From Chrysogorgia sp. JL179-B06 (taxonomy: Eukaryota; Cnidaria; Anthozoa; Scleralcyonacea; Chrysogorgiidae), in assembly GCA_035772405.1 (NCBI GenBank), contig JAYKKM010000031.1:77501-141500 (forward strand): a stretch of 64,000 nt of DNA, read 5' to 3'. A program made the translations under genes and the position numbers. Position 1 is the first letter of the stretch. Each line of letters starts with the position of its first letter. The notes under the pieces are model-generated. The model was given only the letters and a program-made list of their open reading frames with translations. It searched no databases and was not told where the DNA came from. This document shows positions 51,065-64,000 of the stretch, piece after piece.

Positions 51065-52885
51065 CTGAAAAAGATTCAAGCAAAAATCCAGATCCAGTTT
51101 ATCTATGCAATAAATTACGTTATGTCTAGTTCAAACGTCGAACTTCACATGTGCGGAACTCAATACAAATGAAAGTAGTCTTTTGTTTAAGCTTATTTGC
51201 ATTGAGTTCGACACATGTGAAGTTCGACGTTTGACCTTGGCCTTAGCGTTCTTCGGTCCATGATCGCTCAACCAGAAACTCTGACTTATTAAAGTGACTA
51301 TCTCACGTTTGGGAATTTTACATATCTGCAACCTCGTCCCCAGTGCATTTTGCCTCCACGGTGGAAGGTGACGAAAATGGCTCTCGACCATCGAGGCAAA
51401 ATGCCCTGGGTACGAGGTTGATCTGTAATATTTGGGTCTTCCTGGGCAAGATCATAATATATATATTGTCAACAAAAAATGTCGTCTTCATGGAGTTTTC
51501 CGCTGTCAAAGTTACCGGATGTGATGTCACAAGAGGCATTCCAAACCAACAGTCTCTTGTGACATCACATCCGATAGTTTAAAAGCAAAAACGTCCTTGA
51601 GGATGAAATTTTAATTCTATCCATTTAAGTTCATGAAATATTTTCGCGAAAACTCAACGTTTATGATCATCTGTTAGGATCTATAGTTGTTTTGTTTGAA
51701 TTCTATTTTAGAATCATCCTCATGTTAACTTCAAAAACTCATTACTGATAATTCATAAACCAACTATCCAATTGCTGCTACGAAATTAGTCACATGCATG
51801 CGTCTTTATAATAGCTAAAGCACACTTATTCATGCAGAAACACAATACTTCTCGTGAATAAAGATTTTCATATAAAGATTTTTTATATAAAGATTTTTAT
51901 ATAAAGATTTTTTGTATAAAGATCGTATTTACATTAACATAATTATAGTTTCAACACATAATGATAATTCTCGCACAACAACATTCAAATTTAAGAACTA
52001 CCACGATCTAGCTCTTTACAAGAATCGCTTTTCAGCAAAATTGAAAGTACAATTATTGAACACACAACTCGACATGTTCGTGTTAACGCTGCCGAGAATG
52101 TAGGCTTCGGCATTACCACGCCTCGGCATTTAAAATTCATATTCAAATTTTTGGTAGAGGACAACCAAGTTGCTATTCCCTAGAGATTTTATTTTCTATT
52201 TAAAATCCATGTTTCTCATTCACAGTTTTTGAAGCCATTCAAAAAACTCGCATCACGTGTTTTATCAGATATAAAACACTCGGGCTACGCCCTCGTGTTT
52301 TATATCTGATGCTCGTTTTTTAAATAGTACATAAAAAATAATCGACTCAGTATAGTGTAGGTTAATCATGTCGATTAATTTACAAAGATGTTTAAAAACA
52401 AGTTTTCTATTCCGACATCTTAGAAATATAGAAAGGTATTGTCCTATGAAGTTTAACCACAGTTTAATCATAGTCAATGGAGGTATGGTCTGGAAACTCA
52501 ACGAAAGTCTTTGTTCTTTATTTCTGTTCACGTTTATGTAAATTTGTGCACGGTGACGGTTACTTAACACATTGTTGTTTTTTTTTAATCATTATTCAAG
52601 AAATCATAAAGTTCGACGTTTGAAGCGAGCCTAATCATCGTTTGGTGATAGCTGAAAACTATCAACAACGAACTCGTTATATTTACGACAGCAGGATATA
52701 ATAGTAGATAAGTATCAGTTACCAATCAAATTTCCTGTCGCGTTCACTAAATATAGGTTCGCGATACTGTTCTGCAAGCCTGGTGGCTATATTTATAAAT
52801 ATAATAAATAATAAATATAAATATATAGCCCTGTGGCTATTATATATAAATATAATCACAGGTTTTAAATAAACTATTTTCTTAC

Positions 52886-53037
52886 CTGCATGAGAAAATT
52901 CAGAAATTTATTACTTTCACTCAGTATGTTCACACATTTAGATTTTGCTTCTTTTAGCTTGCTTAAACCACTTTTTACGGACCTATAAACCTTAGGACAT
53001 TGCCAAGCCATTTCAATGGCTACAAAAGTCGTGACAC
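52886..53037 (-). pseudogene. Exon 5 copy
   Basis: 152 bases identical in coding sequence to 22066-22217, with splice sites kept. Confidence 0.8.
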
Positions 53038-55755
53038 CTGAGAACAGATAAACAAGTAGTTAAAGAGGTAGTCAGGCTCGCACAGAGAATAAAGGCAAAA
53101 AAAATAATTGGGGCCCTCTTGCAAAGTCTGGTATTGTATTTTACGGATGAATCGGATATAAGAATATTTCAAGTGAAAATGTTTTAGTTTTACATGTGAA
53201 ATGACAACGTACATTTTCATAGAAAAGTAGAAAATACTGTTTGATAATTTCATAATTTCAACTACATCTTCTTTTTATCCTTATCATATTTTGTCCTTAT
53301 CATCTACCGATTCTTACAATGTAAACTTAACAATACTAGGAGGTCCCTCTCAATCTGGGGTCAGGGGGGCAAATTACCCCATTTTTCCTCCCCTCTACTA
53401 AATATGTAAGTAAATACGAAGTATGATAAATATGTTTGATAAGTTTGACTTAGTTTGGACAAAATCTCTGCAAAATAGGAAAATTCAGTGTCGAAGTGAA
53501 AAGCCATGCCTTAATACCGCTGAGTGGCGGGCCTGGAAGTAGTAATGATTACTTGCAGGTATACGGAAATGAAAATGAAGACACACATTTAATTTCTTGT
53601 TTTGTTCGCGTGAGATCTGTTCTAAAACAAGGCATTTGAACGAACAATCGGTCCGCCATTCATTTCGTAGACATGGCCATAAATGGTGATCGCTGAGAAA
53701 TGTTGATCGAAAGTATTTTTAAAATAAGGTTTCCGCGGAAAGACTGGAAACTAGTTGTACCTTGGAACAACTAGTTTTCAGTCTTTCCGCGGAAACCTTA
53801 TTTTAATTAATCGCGGTTATTTGAGCCCGCGTGTATCACAAGCGGTGTACCGAATAAGTTCCTACAAATAGGGTCAGGTCGCAGTGCTCTAGAACGTCGA
53901 TTGTCATTGGTTTAAATTACGACTCATTTCCCCCATCTCACAGGAGATCCTAACCAATCACAGAAAGCTTCTAACCAATCACAGACCTTCTTCTAGAGCA
54001 CTGCGACCTTACTCTACAAATAATCTCATGAATCCCTAAGATACACTCTTATCCCTTATCGTTACCAGTCAATATGACGGCTATCTTCAATTGGATATAA
54101 GAGAGATAATAAGAATGTCAATAAACCGAAAAATTATTAAATAAACGCACTTAACTATTTCGATTAACGACGTGCTATGACGTTATCTACTCAACACAAA
54201 CACAGCATAGCTATTGAATTTACTTTAAATTGCTTACATTACAGCGTAGAACTGTTTTCCTGCGCATAGTTTCGTTAAAAAATATGTCTTCAAACTCTGA
54301 ATCGAGTTCTGATACGAGTAATAGCAAAAGGCGCAAACTTCATGTCTGGAGTAGATGAAGTCACAAGCGACACGTCTCAGTTCTCTTATGTTTATTGGCC
54401 AAATTAATGCTGGCCGTAAATTTCTTAGACAAGCAAATTGGCACTCGATAAATTTTAAAGACTTTTTTTATTGAGTTAAATGCTAATGTCCCCAACCTCA
54501 ACATTTTTTATTGTCTTATTTGGAAGAACTTTTAAAATGATAAAGTAACTTCTTTTGAAGATTTTCGTTTCTTTGCTTTCGTTTTGAGATATATCAGTTT
54601 GTTTGATATGCAAATGTCCGGAATTTACGTCACACATACATAATGACTTATTGGAGAAATGTGTGTATCTCTTTCATTCTCGAACGAAATCCTTTAACAA
54701 ATCCTTGTTGAAATCCTTGTTGTGTGAGAAACATGCACATGTGTTATTCACACTTTAGTGTTTTTATTTGATGAACGCAAAGATATATAACATTCTCTGA
54801 TAATTCATAATTATGCATGTATGACGTAACTTCCGGATATTTGCATATCAAACAAACTGATATATCTCACAAAGAAAGCGAAAAACGAAAATCTTCAAAA
54901 TAAGTTACTTTATCATTTTAAAAGTTCTTCCAAATAAGACAATACAAATTCAGAGATTAGTGGCTACTTTAGATAGCTGGAAAAGCCTTTTAACTGCACA
55001 TTCTTAGTTATTTTACACGGTAACTCCCTGTGGCTAATCGCACGTGTTTGTACAAAGGCTCGGAAATTTTGAAATTTACCTTTTCTAAAATACCGGCTTG
55101 AAATACATCTAAAAACTGCTAAACTTAAGAATATTAAATTATTATCAATCAAGGTAATATAATGAAACTAAACCAAACAAAACAAATGTCAAATTGTGGA
55201 AGGCAAAAAAAGCACACGTGTGAGAAAATGTACGTTTTGCCAACCTTCATTGCCATCGGTGTAAAAAAGTTAGAGTGCTGCGTAGGCAGTGATTTGGTTA
55301 TATGCATAGCAATGCGAAAAAGTGGTAAACTGCCAAGAGATTTTTAGCAACAAAATCATGATGTTTCGAGCGAAACCATTCATAGATGATCATTTATACA
55401 AAACGTGAGAACTGTAAACTACAACGCAGAACATTACGAAAGCAATTTCCAATAATTTCTGATATCGCGAACTGATCAACCAACCATTATTATTATTATG
55501 AAAATAAGAACAAAAGTTGTAATGTAGTTCTCTATAGAATTGGCAGCCATGTTGGATTATGCGGTATATCTCCTTAGCATAGTAATTGCTGGCGTAAGTT
55601 CCATGTCCTATAGTGACTGGTTCGCGCTCGAACCTTGACTTAAAATTATTAGGGGGCTAAAAAACCCTGCAAGTATCCCGCCTCCACGGACTTTCATGTA
55701 TCCTCTGGCTACTTCAAGCTACAATATTCGTACACACATACATTCTGGCTCATAC

Positions 55756-55804
55756 CTTGACGTGTTAAATGCACAACTGAAGAGTTCTTCCACTTAACAT
55801 CTTG
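55756..55804 (-). pseudogene. Exon 4 copy
   Basis: 49 bases identical to 24933-24981, with splice sites kept. Confidence 0.78.
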
Positions 55805-55939
55805 CTGAAAATTAATGTCGAGGAAAAAACACATTACATTTTATTATATTATATTAAGGGTCGCCCATTGCATCAACAAATCTGAATGCAGAAACTTATA
55901 TATGTATATAATATATATATAATATATATATAATATATA

Positions 55940-55985
<46 letters not shown>

Positions 55986-56679
55986 CGAAACACGTGTCTG
56001 TAGATATTGTGCTATATATATATATATATAAAAAACTTCTCACCGGTCCATAAAAAATGTTTTAATACGTTACGGACATTCGTCCTTCAGTTAAAAATAT
56101 TTTGAAAAAACTAATAGGTGGTGCTAAAATTATACATAAATTAACGTAATACAAAGTAAAAATAAGTCATGCTTGTCCTTGACAGTAATTATTCGATATT
56201 ACATCTTTTATTCAAACAAGTGGGTTGTAAAGTACATAATTGTGCAGTCCAATACGCCTCCCTATCTTGTAAAATTTTCTCTACATTCAAACTAGAAGTA
56301 TTGACAATCCTTTTAATATTAACAACAAAATCAAAATCCCCCAGGACACGAGAGGTCTTGCTAAAATGGGTAGCTATCTCACATGTATTCTTACCCGTAA
56401 TCATGGACAAGCATGATTTATTTTTACTTTGTATTATGTTAATTTATGTATAATTTTAGCATAGCCCCACCTTGTATTAATTTTTTTCAAAATATTTTTA
56501 ACTGAAGAAGGACGAATGTCCGAAACGTATTAAACATTTTTTATGGACCGGTGATAAGTTTTGTCTGTCTCTGCATTCTCTTCTATTCTCCTATAAAATC
56601 AAGAGCAGCGTTTGTATCCATGTTGGATCCTTCACCGCGAGATTCATCGTTTTGGTCTGCCTACATTTCTTTCTATTCA

Positions 56680-56859
<180 letters not shown>

Positions 56860-57117
56860 ATATATATATATATACATGTACCTATATATAATATACCCTG
56901 AATCTTATCCCGGCATTACCACCATATATACAGAACTCGTGACTAGGCTCTCGGCAACGGCTTCCGTAGCTCAGTGATCAGAGCACTGCACTAGCATCGC
57001 AGGGTCGCGGGTTCAATTCCAGCCGGAAGGCCTTGAAGTTGCATTTTTCGCAACTGGTCCCGGTTTGGTCTTAAAATGTATGTATTCCAACACTCGAAAT
57101 TTTCCTTCACCATAAAT

Positions 57118-57152
<35 letters not shown>

Positions 57153-57189
57153 CCTGGCCTGGATATTATATAATATTAGGATGTTTTAC

Positions 57190-57344
57190 CTTGATTGTAT
57201 TCATTTTTGTGTTATACTTAATCATCAGAGGTGGAAGCAGTGGTAAGACAACACCTTCAGCACCAACAGTAATTCTCTCCACGCTATATGCAATGTCTTC
57301 AATGTTTTCATTAACTTTGTTTATCCATTGAAACACGGTTTCCA
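57190..57344 (-). pseudogene. Exon 3 copy
   Basis: 155 bases, open, one Ile-to-Val change relative to 26207-26361 (GAEGV then Val-Leu-Pro), plus silent changes. Splice sites kept. Confidence 0.8.
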
Positions 57345-58786
57345 CTGAAGATCAAACAAAAGAAGAATTGAAGTGTAAAATACCTGACAATCATTATATG
57401 TTGGCAAGAAATTTCTGATATGAGCATTTATAAAATAACAAATTAAAAACGCACGCGCTGATTGGCTGAAAGCCGTGTTTCTATAACTCGATGGAAAACA
57501 TGCATGTTTCCCGCTATTTTTATAAAATGGACTGTAAGACGAAATTTTGCTCACAAATAGTTAAAACATGGCCGTAACCCCCCAATAATTTGCTCTGGCG
57601 ATTTCATGCCAGTTTAGATCCGTTTAAACTTGCTGGAAATTACTCTCAGAAGTCAGGAAGCCTATTTAAGAGATATTAATTTCAATGATGACATCCCCCC
57701 CCCCCCAATTGACTTTCTCGTGCTACGGCCCGTAAAATGTCGATAAATATGTTCTGTGACAGGCAACAAGAACAAAAACGAGAAGATTGGATGCTTTTCT
57801 TCACAGTTAAGAGCGTTATGTTCAACTGAGCAGCCGACGACGCGTCTTTTCGTGTTCCCGTACGTTGCAGAAATACTCGAGAAAGTTCCTCACAAACTTT
57901 CACTCGTGTTTCTATAACAGTATAACTGTATGTAAACACGGAAAATGTTCTCTACTTTTTAAAAGTAATTATGGATATGGCGAGCGAGCCATAATTTATG
58001 AGCCGAAAACAAAGAAATCAGCACAGAGACGGTGGTTTGGATATCGGAGGAAGAAATTACACAAATTAAGCCAACTTTCACCTCGATTTTCTCTTAAAAT
58101 ACTGATTTGTTTGAGATGTAACATAAAACACTCGGTAAAGTGTTTCATCAGAATATCCAAACACCTCGAAGTTTGTTAAAAAACCTCGGCTTCGCCTCGG
58201 TTTTCAACCAACGTGTCGGTGTTTGGATATCCTGATGAAACACTGTTCCTCATGTTTCATATTTTATATGAAATTCACAACAACACAAGGTTGATAGTTT
58301 AAAGGCTCTCAGAGATACATGTAGTGTCCACTGTAAAATCATTCATACTGGCAAATTAATTGGTTATCTATTTTTAAGTAAAATAACTATGAGCACTACG
58401 CTATAACGGTTACCTTCATAAAACTACTGATGCATTTTAAGAATTCTTAAAAAGTAGCTGCCAGGATATCGAGTTTTTAAGGTCAATAAACACAATTAAA
58501 TTTTCATAACTTTATATGACACCAAAAAATGTAGCATAATGTAAAAAATGACGAACATTATAGAGTTTTTGTGTTTGTCGATGGCGTCAATGTGACGTCA
58601 TCAAATTACGTCACCGGACGAAAGAAATTTGCCTACATATTGTACACATAAAATATCTTGGTTATATCTTGAATTTAGTATCCCTTCACGAAGGATGACC
58701 TTTCCTTAGCAACCGGTTGTTTAGCAACGGAATACGTCCGAACACCCTTAAAATGTTAGTTTATAATATAAACTTATCCAACTAAC

Positions 58787-58931
58787 CTTGTTTCCATCTT
58801 TCATCAATAATTCTGTTGTAAAACTTCAACTCTTTCTGAACTGCTTCATAGTTCCTCTTTGCTCTGCAAAGCCAAGGTATGGGGATACAGCAAGCGCCAA
58901 GCTTTTTCCAAATAAACTTAACTTAGTTGAT
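58787..58931 (-). pseudogene. Exon 2 copy with premature stop
   Basis: 145 bases. The exon starts ATC AAC TAA where copy 1 has ATC AAC TTA, so translation from exon 1 would end after 119 residues. A downstream AG (CTAAG, ten bases in) would skip the stop but shift the frame. This one base is the only clear lesion in the six-exon copy. Confidence 0.85.
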
Positions 58932-59616
58932 CTAAAATGTAAAAATAAATAATATTTATTTACAATATATTATTTACATTAATGTGCCTGAGGAAACATC
59001 AACCTCGTACCCAGGGTCTTATCTCCGCTCCCCGGGAGCGGAGATAAGACCTTGGGTACGAGGTTGAGGAAACATTAGAGGATTGTCAATTTTATATCCT
59101 CAGAAAAATGATTCTGAGTCCCAGACAGGAATCGAACCTGCAGTAACCTTCTGATTACCAGTGAGACGCTCTAACATGCATTGAGCCACTGAGAGTCAGA
59201 TGGAGAGCGAAGGTTATTTTGACTTGGCTAGAGATTCTAAAATGGTTCCACATGATCCGTTGGTGGAGTGTTTGAGGCGAAATGGTTACGATACGAAATT
59301 ATTTGTGCTATGTTTTTGTTCACTTGTAACAGTTCATCAAGATGTATGGTCGAACTTAAAAACATTTTCTAGAGACAAGGATGTTTTGAAAGGCGTTATA
59401 CGTGATTGTTCAATTTCAGCCATTATTGGGTCAAATTATATTTGGCGCCATAGAGTGAAGAAATTACTGTCTTATTAGTGTCTTAGTGTGTATATATATA
59501 TATAGCTGTCGTGCTGTGCATGGAACAACTCAAAATGAAACTTGGATGTACTTAATTAGAATTTGAACTAAGCTGATGTAATTTATGCTTGGGTTCTATA
59601 GTTCAGAGAGAAAAAA

Positions 59617-59693
<77 letters not shown>

Positions 59694-59707
59694 CTATTAT
59701 TATTATT

Positions 59708-59824
<117 letters not shown>

Positions 59825-59860
59825 GGTTAAGATTATTATTCAAGGTTACTATTCCCTTAC

Positions 59861-60211
59861 CTTATCCAAGATATCTCCAACAAAATTCGACGTTGTTATC
59901 AATGCCTTTCCCGATTCTCTTAAACCTTTATACAAAGCCTTTCCTGTCACTTTACCAACTTTTCCTAATACTTTACCAGTCTTTTTTAGCCCTTCACCGG
60001 TCTTCCTCACACCAGTTTTGATTCCCTTTCCGGCCTTCCTAATCCCAGTATTGATTCCCTGCCCAGCTTTACGCACCCCAGTGCTAACAGTTCGAACAAC
60101 CTTTCTGAAAACTGGAATTCGAACTCGAATACGAGGACCCCATCCAGAGATGTAAGCCAAGTGAACGAAGATTACAAGAAGGATTCCGAGAATTTTCAAA
60201 TCAACCTTCAT
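59861..60211 (-). CDS. Exon 1 copy: signal peptide plus 11-mer repeats
   Basis: The encoded 117 residues match 29688-30038 exactly, with ATG, donor and the upstream TTTCTAG all kept. Because of the stop in the next exon, this copy could at most make a short secreted, highly basic peptide of 119 residues, if transcribed. Otherwise it belongs to the pseudogene. Confidence 0.75.
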
Positions 60212-61771
60212 TCTAGAAATACAAAGAAAAGTTTTAATACATGTACCACGTTAAACGGTTTGACGACATTACGAGGGTCGGCGTTATCATATTGAGCTAA
60301 CGTAGTCAGCCGCGTCGTTGGGACGATGTTTTTTAGTATAACCATAGCGCTACTTAATCATGTAAATAACCACTAACCCCCCAACCTCGTTTCCAGGGCG
60401 TTTTGCTTCCACGGTGGAAGGTCTGCGAAAATGGCCCTGGGATCGGCTGGTCACATGACACCCAGAATTTCTGGGTGTTTAGATATGATAATTTTTGTGG
60501 TCTTTGTTCCATTGCCTTTGTCTACTTTGTTGACCAGAATAATTGAGAAATATTCAAATATCTTCAGAGTTGTTCATCTCAGCATTCGTTGGCATAAAAG
60601 CAGCTAACAAGCTTGATAATCCACCATACATCCATGGTTATCTCTTACAAAAGGTATAAAGAAGCATATATCCAATTTAACGAAAGCTATCACTTCAAAT
60701 TTGCTGTAAAATTTGAAGACAGCATTCAGATCTAAATGAATAAATTATACTCGGCTGAATTAATTGAGTTTTATGACAAGCCAATCGCATTATAGAATGG
60801 ACCAGCCAATCCCAGGGCCATTTTCGCCGACCTTCCAGGTTGGACTAACCCCAAAACAACTTAGATGCTAACCCTAACCACACGCCTACTGTAGCTAATG
60901 ACTTTTCTAACCTTACCCCTCTAAATGAGTTTTCTAACCGCCCGCATTAAGTGTCTTCCCAACCCCAGTTTACGGTACAACTAAAAACATCGCCCCAAAG
61001 ACGCGGACTATACGTTAGCTAAATATGATCTCACGCCGACCCATCACGAGCGTTCGTTGCGGATGACATCGATATATTTGGTCAGCAGGCAACTTCGTTT
61101 CTTCGTAATCAGTTCGTAGCCGATTCGTAGCCAGCACATTCTCTCAAAGAGGTTCATTATAATCATGAAATCTTAAATGGCATAAAGATTTATCATTATC
61201 ATGAATCCAATAACCCTAATAGAACGGCAACCCCCAAAACACCAATCCTAACCCTAAACCCGCCTGTGTTCTTCTAAAAATGTTTACAAATATTTTAATA
61301 CGTGTCGTATTTAAAAGGGGTCAGTCCGCTTAAGCAGGGTTATAAATATATATAGATATTACAAGACCTTGTGGAGATACAAATAGTATCGTCGAGCTAG
61401 TGTTAGGAATACCTAAATTAATTTTTTTAGTAATTGTGAGCGGGAGAAATCCTAGTTATTTCTTCAAATTTGAATGTATATCAGAAATATCGTATTTGAC
61501 GTGATAGAAACATTAAGAAATGGTTCTTGGCGCATGCTCCGTCGAGATAGTAGAGGACAAGGTGATAGCAGAGAGCAACACTAGGTATTTTAGTTGTCTC
61601 CCAACGTAAATCCATAACTCGACGAAGCATTGATGTCGGGTTTCTTGTCTAAATCGAGTTTCTCATCTGAGAACCTTGCTGGCACGCTTAATGAGATCTT
61701 GTCCATAATTATTTGTCTTATTAAAATTTCGTTGCGTTTTCAGGAACAGCTTGTAAATGCTGTTGAAAGGA

Positions 61772-62125
61772 ACACATCATCCGAATTGACGCAATTGAAA
61801 ATATTGGAATCCCTACTCTTTTTGACAAACGTGAAGTTCTATCCACCAAGTTATTTGATGTCATTAGTTTTCATGATAATAACCATAAGCTTACAAATCA
61901 ACTATTGACGCCAAAGGCTAGGTCTTAAACAAATCGGTTTAGGGATCATTTATTGTTCATTATGCAAGCAGTCATTCTTTGTAATTTAATAATTTAAAAT
62001 CTTCCGAAATTTTAATTATATAATTTAAAGTTATAGTAAATTATTTAATCTATTATATTTGTATTTTATTGCAATATTATAATATTTGAACATGTAATGC
62101 AGTCTATGACTGCAATTTGTATAAC
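61772..62125 (+). pseudogene. LINE 3' end, copy 2 version
   Basis: Duplicate of 31590-31985 with further small deletions and a different middle (from about 61865). Retains AATCGGTTTAGGGATCATTT and GCAGTCTATGACTGCAATTT. Confidence 0.75.
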
Positions 62126-62228
62126 TCAAAGAAAGAAACGTCGTCCAGGATACACGTATACGACTATAAGTACTCTTAGTTTATGATCGAGTCGGTTTTC
62201 TTTGATGCACCGCGGGCAGTATACAGTA

Positions 62229-62515
62229 CAGTGTGTATCAAAAAAACTGCTACCCTTAGAAAATTAATTAGCATTCTTAAAGAGACCTATTGTAATTTTA
62301 AAAAAAATTATACACCTGGGAAATTAAGATGGTCCAAGCGCTGCGTTAATCAAGAAGAGAGAAAGCAGTTAATTTTCAATACGAATGCAATCCAAGTTAT
62401 TTTTTACGCATTCGTTGCTCAGAGGTGTCTAAGCCTTCAAACTATTGCAATGGGTTCTTTGAAAAAAATGCTAATTCACAGTTGCTTCCGGTAGCGGTTT
62501 TTTTTATACACACTG
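62229..62515. mobile_element. 287-bp element with TA target duplication, Tc1/mariner style
   Basis: Starts CAGTGTGTATCAAAAAAACT and ends AGCGGTTTTTTTTATACACACTG, about 27-bp inverted ends flanked by TA. Absent from copy 1 (near 32083). It carries an open frame of about 80 codons (part of a 103-codon ORF starting at 62183) without transposase motifs, so it is non-autonomous or an internally deleted derivative. Confidence 0.87.
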
Positions 62516-63435
62516 TATAGCATAAAGACCATGAATACTAATTAGATAAGAAATGAAGAAAAAAACTAGGGAAATCTTTGTTCAAGGTGGATAAAATAGA
62601 CAAAACTTTGTTGGAAAACCTCCTCAATCATGAAATAAGTCAGGAGCTAGGCTTTTAGCCAAATACAGCCCTCGGACGCTACATGTCCTCTGTGCTTTGT
62701 TTGGCTAAAAGCCTCGGGTCTTGGTATAATTAACTCTTACTTACTTAAAGACACATTGAAGATCTCTTATAATTATTTCTTTTCATACTATATCCAGTTC
62801 TTTTGAGAACTTAGCAACTTTCATATTTATTCTTATTATCCTCACTGCATGAAAATGCCGTTCCATATAAATTGCTCACCACCACTCACTAAATGACATT
62901 GGCAACATAAATCACAATTTCAAATTTTTGACTTATGATTATTAACAAACTGGCTTACAAAGGTAATCCAAGTAAACAAGCCACTACTCCTGTACAAATC
63001 AACAGCACTAATTTTGACCAAAGACAATCCTGTCATCCGCCATTTAGTTGTAATACTTTGCCCTATTAAATGGGAAGTTGGTGACGTCACACCCGGGGTA
63101 AACCTCTCTTTGGGTAGCCAAGTTTCCGCGGAATGCTTTTTAAAATAGTGTGGTTCAACTGAAAAAGGAAGACACTCACAAAAATCAAGTTTCAAACATA
63201 TAAAGACATGAGGATGGCTAGATAAAAATTTCCTTTTACCCCCGGTTGTGACGTCACACGCAATATCGAAAATACATCCAAGATGGCGGACAATGATTCA
63301 GGTTAGCAACTTTGACAGTGCAATGAATACGCTTTATGAGCATTTTTACAGCCTTAAACTACTATATTCAGGCTATTTAAGTTACGTACTTTGATCCGCG
63401 AAAAGGTGCTTATTTTTTGTTGCCAATTTCCTTTA

Positions 63436-64000
63436 ATTATTGGTTGTTTGTCACTGGCTAGCCCGGCAGTATTTTCTGAGGGCCTGTTCAAACTACGTAC
63501 CCTGCAGGTACGGTGCTCAGGCACTAATGTGGTCATAACATTATCACGGTTCCCGTCTCAAAGTGCACGGACACCGAGCGAAGGCGTAGTACCTGGGTAC
63601 AGAAGTCAAGAAATATAAAAACGTTAAAGTTCTACAGACGCGGGAAACCTGGTACTGATTCTACAAATACCATTGGTGGATTTCGCGACGACGAATTGAT
63701 TAATTTAAATTTAAATTTGACTGAGCTACTCTCAGCTCTTCTTAAACGCTTCAACTTGAATATACCTAATACATTTGGTTTTGTAGCTAATTATTGCTTT
63801 TCCTTCCTTCTCTTCTGCCGTCGTGCAACGCATTCCCTATGCGCGTTGCGGGAGAGATATCCACGCGGTCGAAATTTGGAAAATTAAATCTGTGTTACTT
63901 TAACGGTAATTAAATAATTCGAATCCCGCACACTGCCGCGGCTGCAAAAACGAGTGCCCGTAAATTACAGGAAATAATTTTCAGGGAATCAAAAATTCAA
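63436..64000. other. End of copy 2 and right flank
   Basis: Up to about 63750 the sequence follows 33310-33566, including GTACCCTGCAGGTACGG and GGGAAACCTGGTACT. Beyond it I see only unique sequence with no exon signal. Confidence 0.6.

Noticed and set aside
62183..62494. 103-codon ORF mostly inside the TA-flanked element
   Set aside because: Starts in flanking DNA outside the element and has no transposase catalytic motif; likely chance.

Overview
The window is eukaryotic and AT-rich. It is intron-dense and packed with short inverted-repeat elements, SINEs, LINE fragments and microsatellites. Secreted EGF and F5/8C (discoidin) modules, CR1/L2-type LINEs, a PIF/Harbinger fragment and many foldback elements point to a cnidarian, most likely an anthozoan (coral or anemone). 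That placement is inference from gene and repeat style; no rRNA or mitochondrial marker is present.

The main gene is on the minus strand and fills the left half. Twelve exons can be followed by GT-AG sites with matching phases from the ATG at 30038 down to 2510; the gene runs off the left edge. The 2883 coding bases (961 codons) encode a signal peptide, six 11-residue Gly/Lys-rich amphipathic repeats, an unrecognised helical Cys-containing region, one EGF module, three copies of an unnamed Cys-rich module and two F5/8C domains, the second cut by the window edge. The EGF, Cys-rich and F5/8C modules all have phase 1-1 boundaries, the usual mark of exon shuffling.

The 5' half of this gene (exons 1-6 with introns and 5' flank, about 16335-33566) is present a second time at about 49800-63750, in the same orientation and upstream. 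All six exon copies keep their lengths and splice sites. Copy 2 lacks the EGF/Cys/F5/8C half and has a stop as the third codon of exon 2, so it looks like a young partial-duplication pseudogene or the source of a short secreted basic peptide. Since the duplication, copy 1 gained a LINE of about 2.9 kb, copy 2 gained a TA-flanked 287-bp element and a 0.5-kb foldback element, and two small segments are inverted between the copies.

Between the copies (33.6-49.8 kb) I see no convincing host exon. The region holds an RT ORF lacking its catalytic core, a Harbinger-like N-terminal fragment, a truncated LINE with an intact RT ORF next to a tRNA-derived SINE, a satellite whose units change orientation, and many inverted-repeat elements. 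Left-half introns are dominated by a 9-bp repeat array (1-2350), a 34-bp minisatellite (2940-4852), a TTTG-derived 24-bp repeat (7218-7650) and (TA)n runs.
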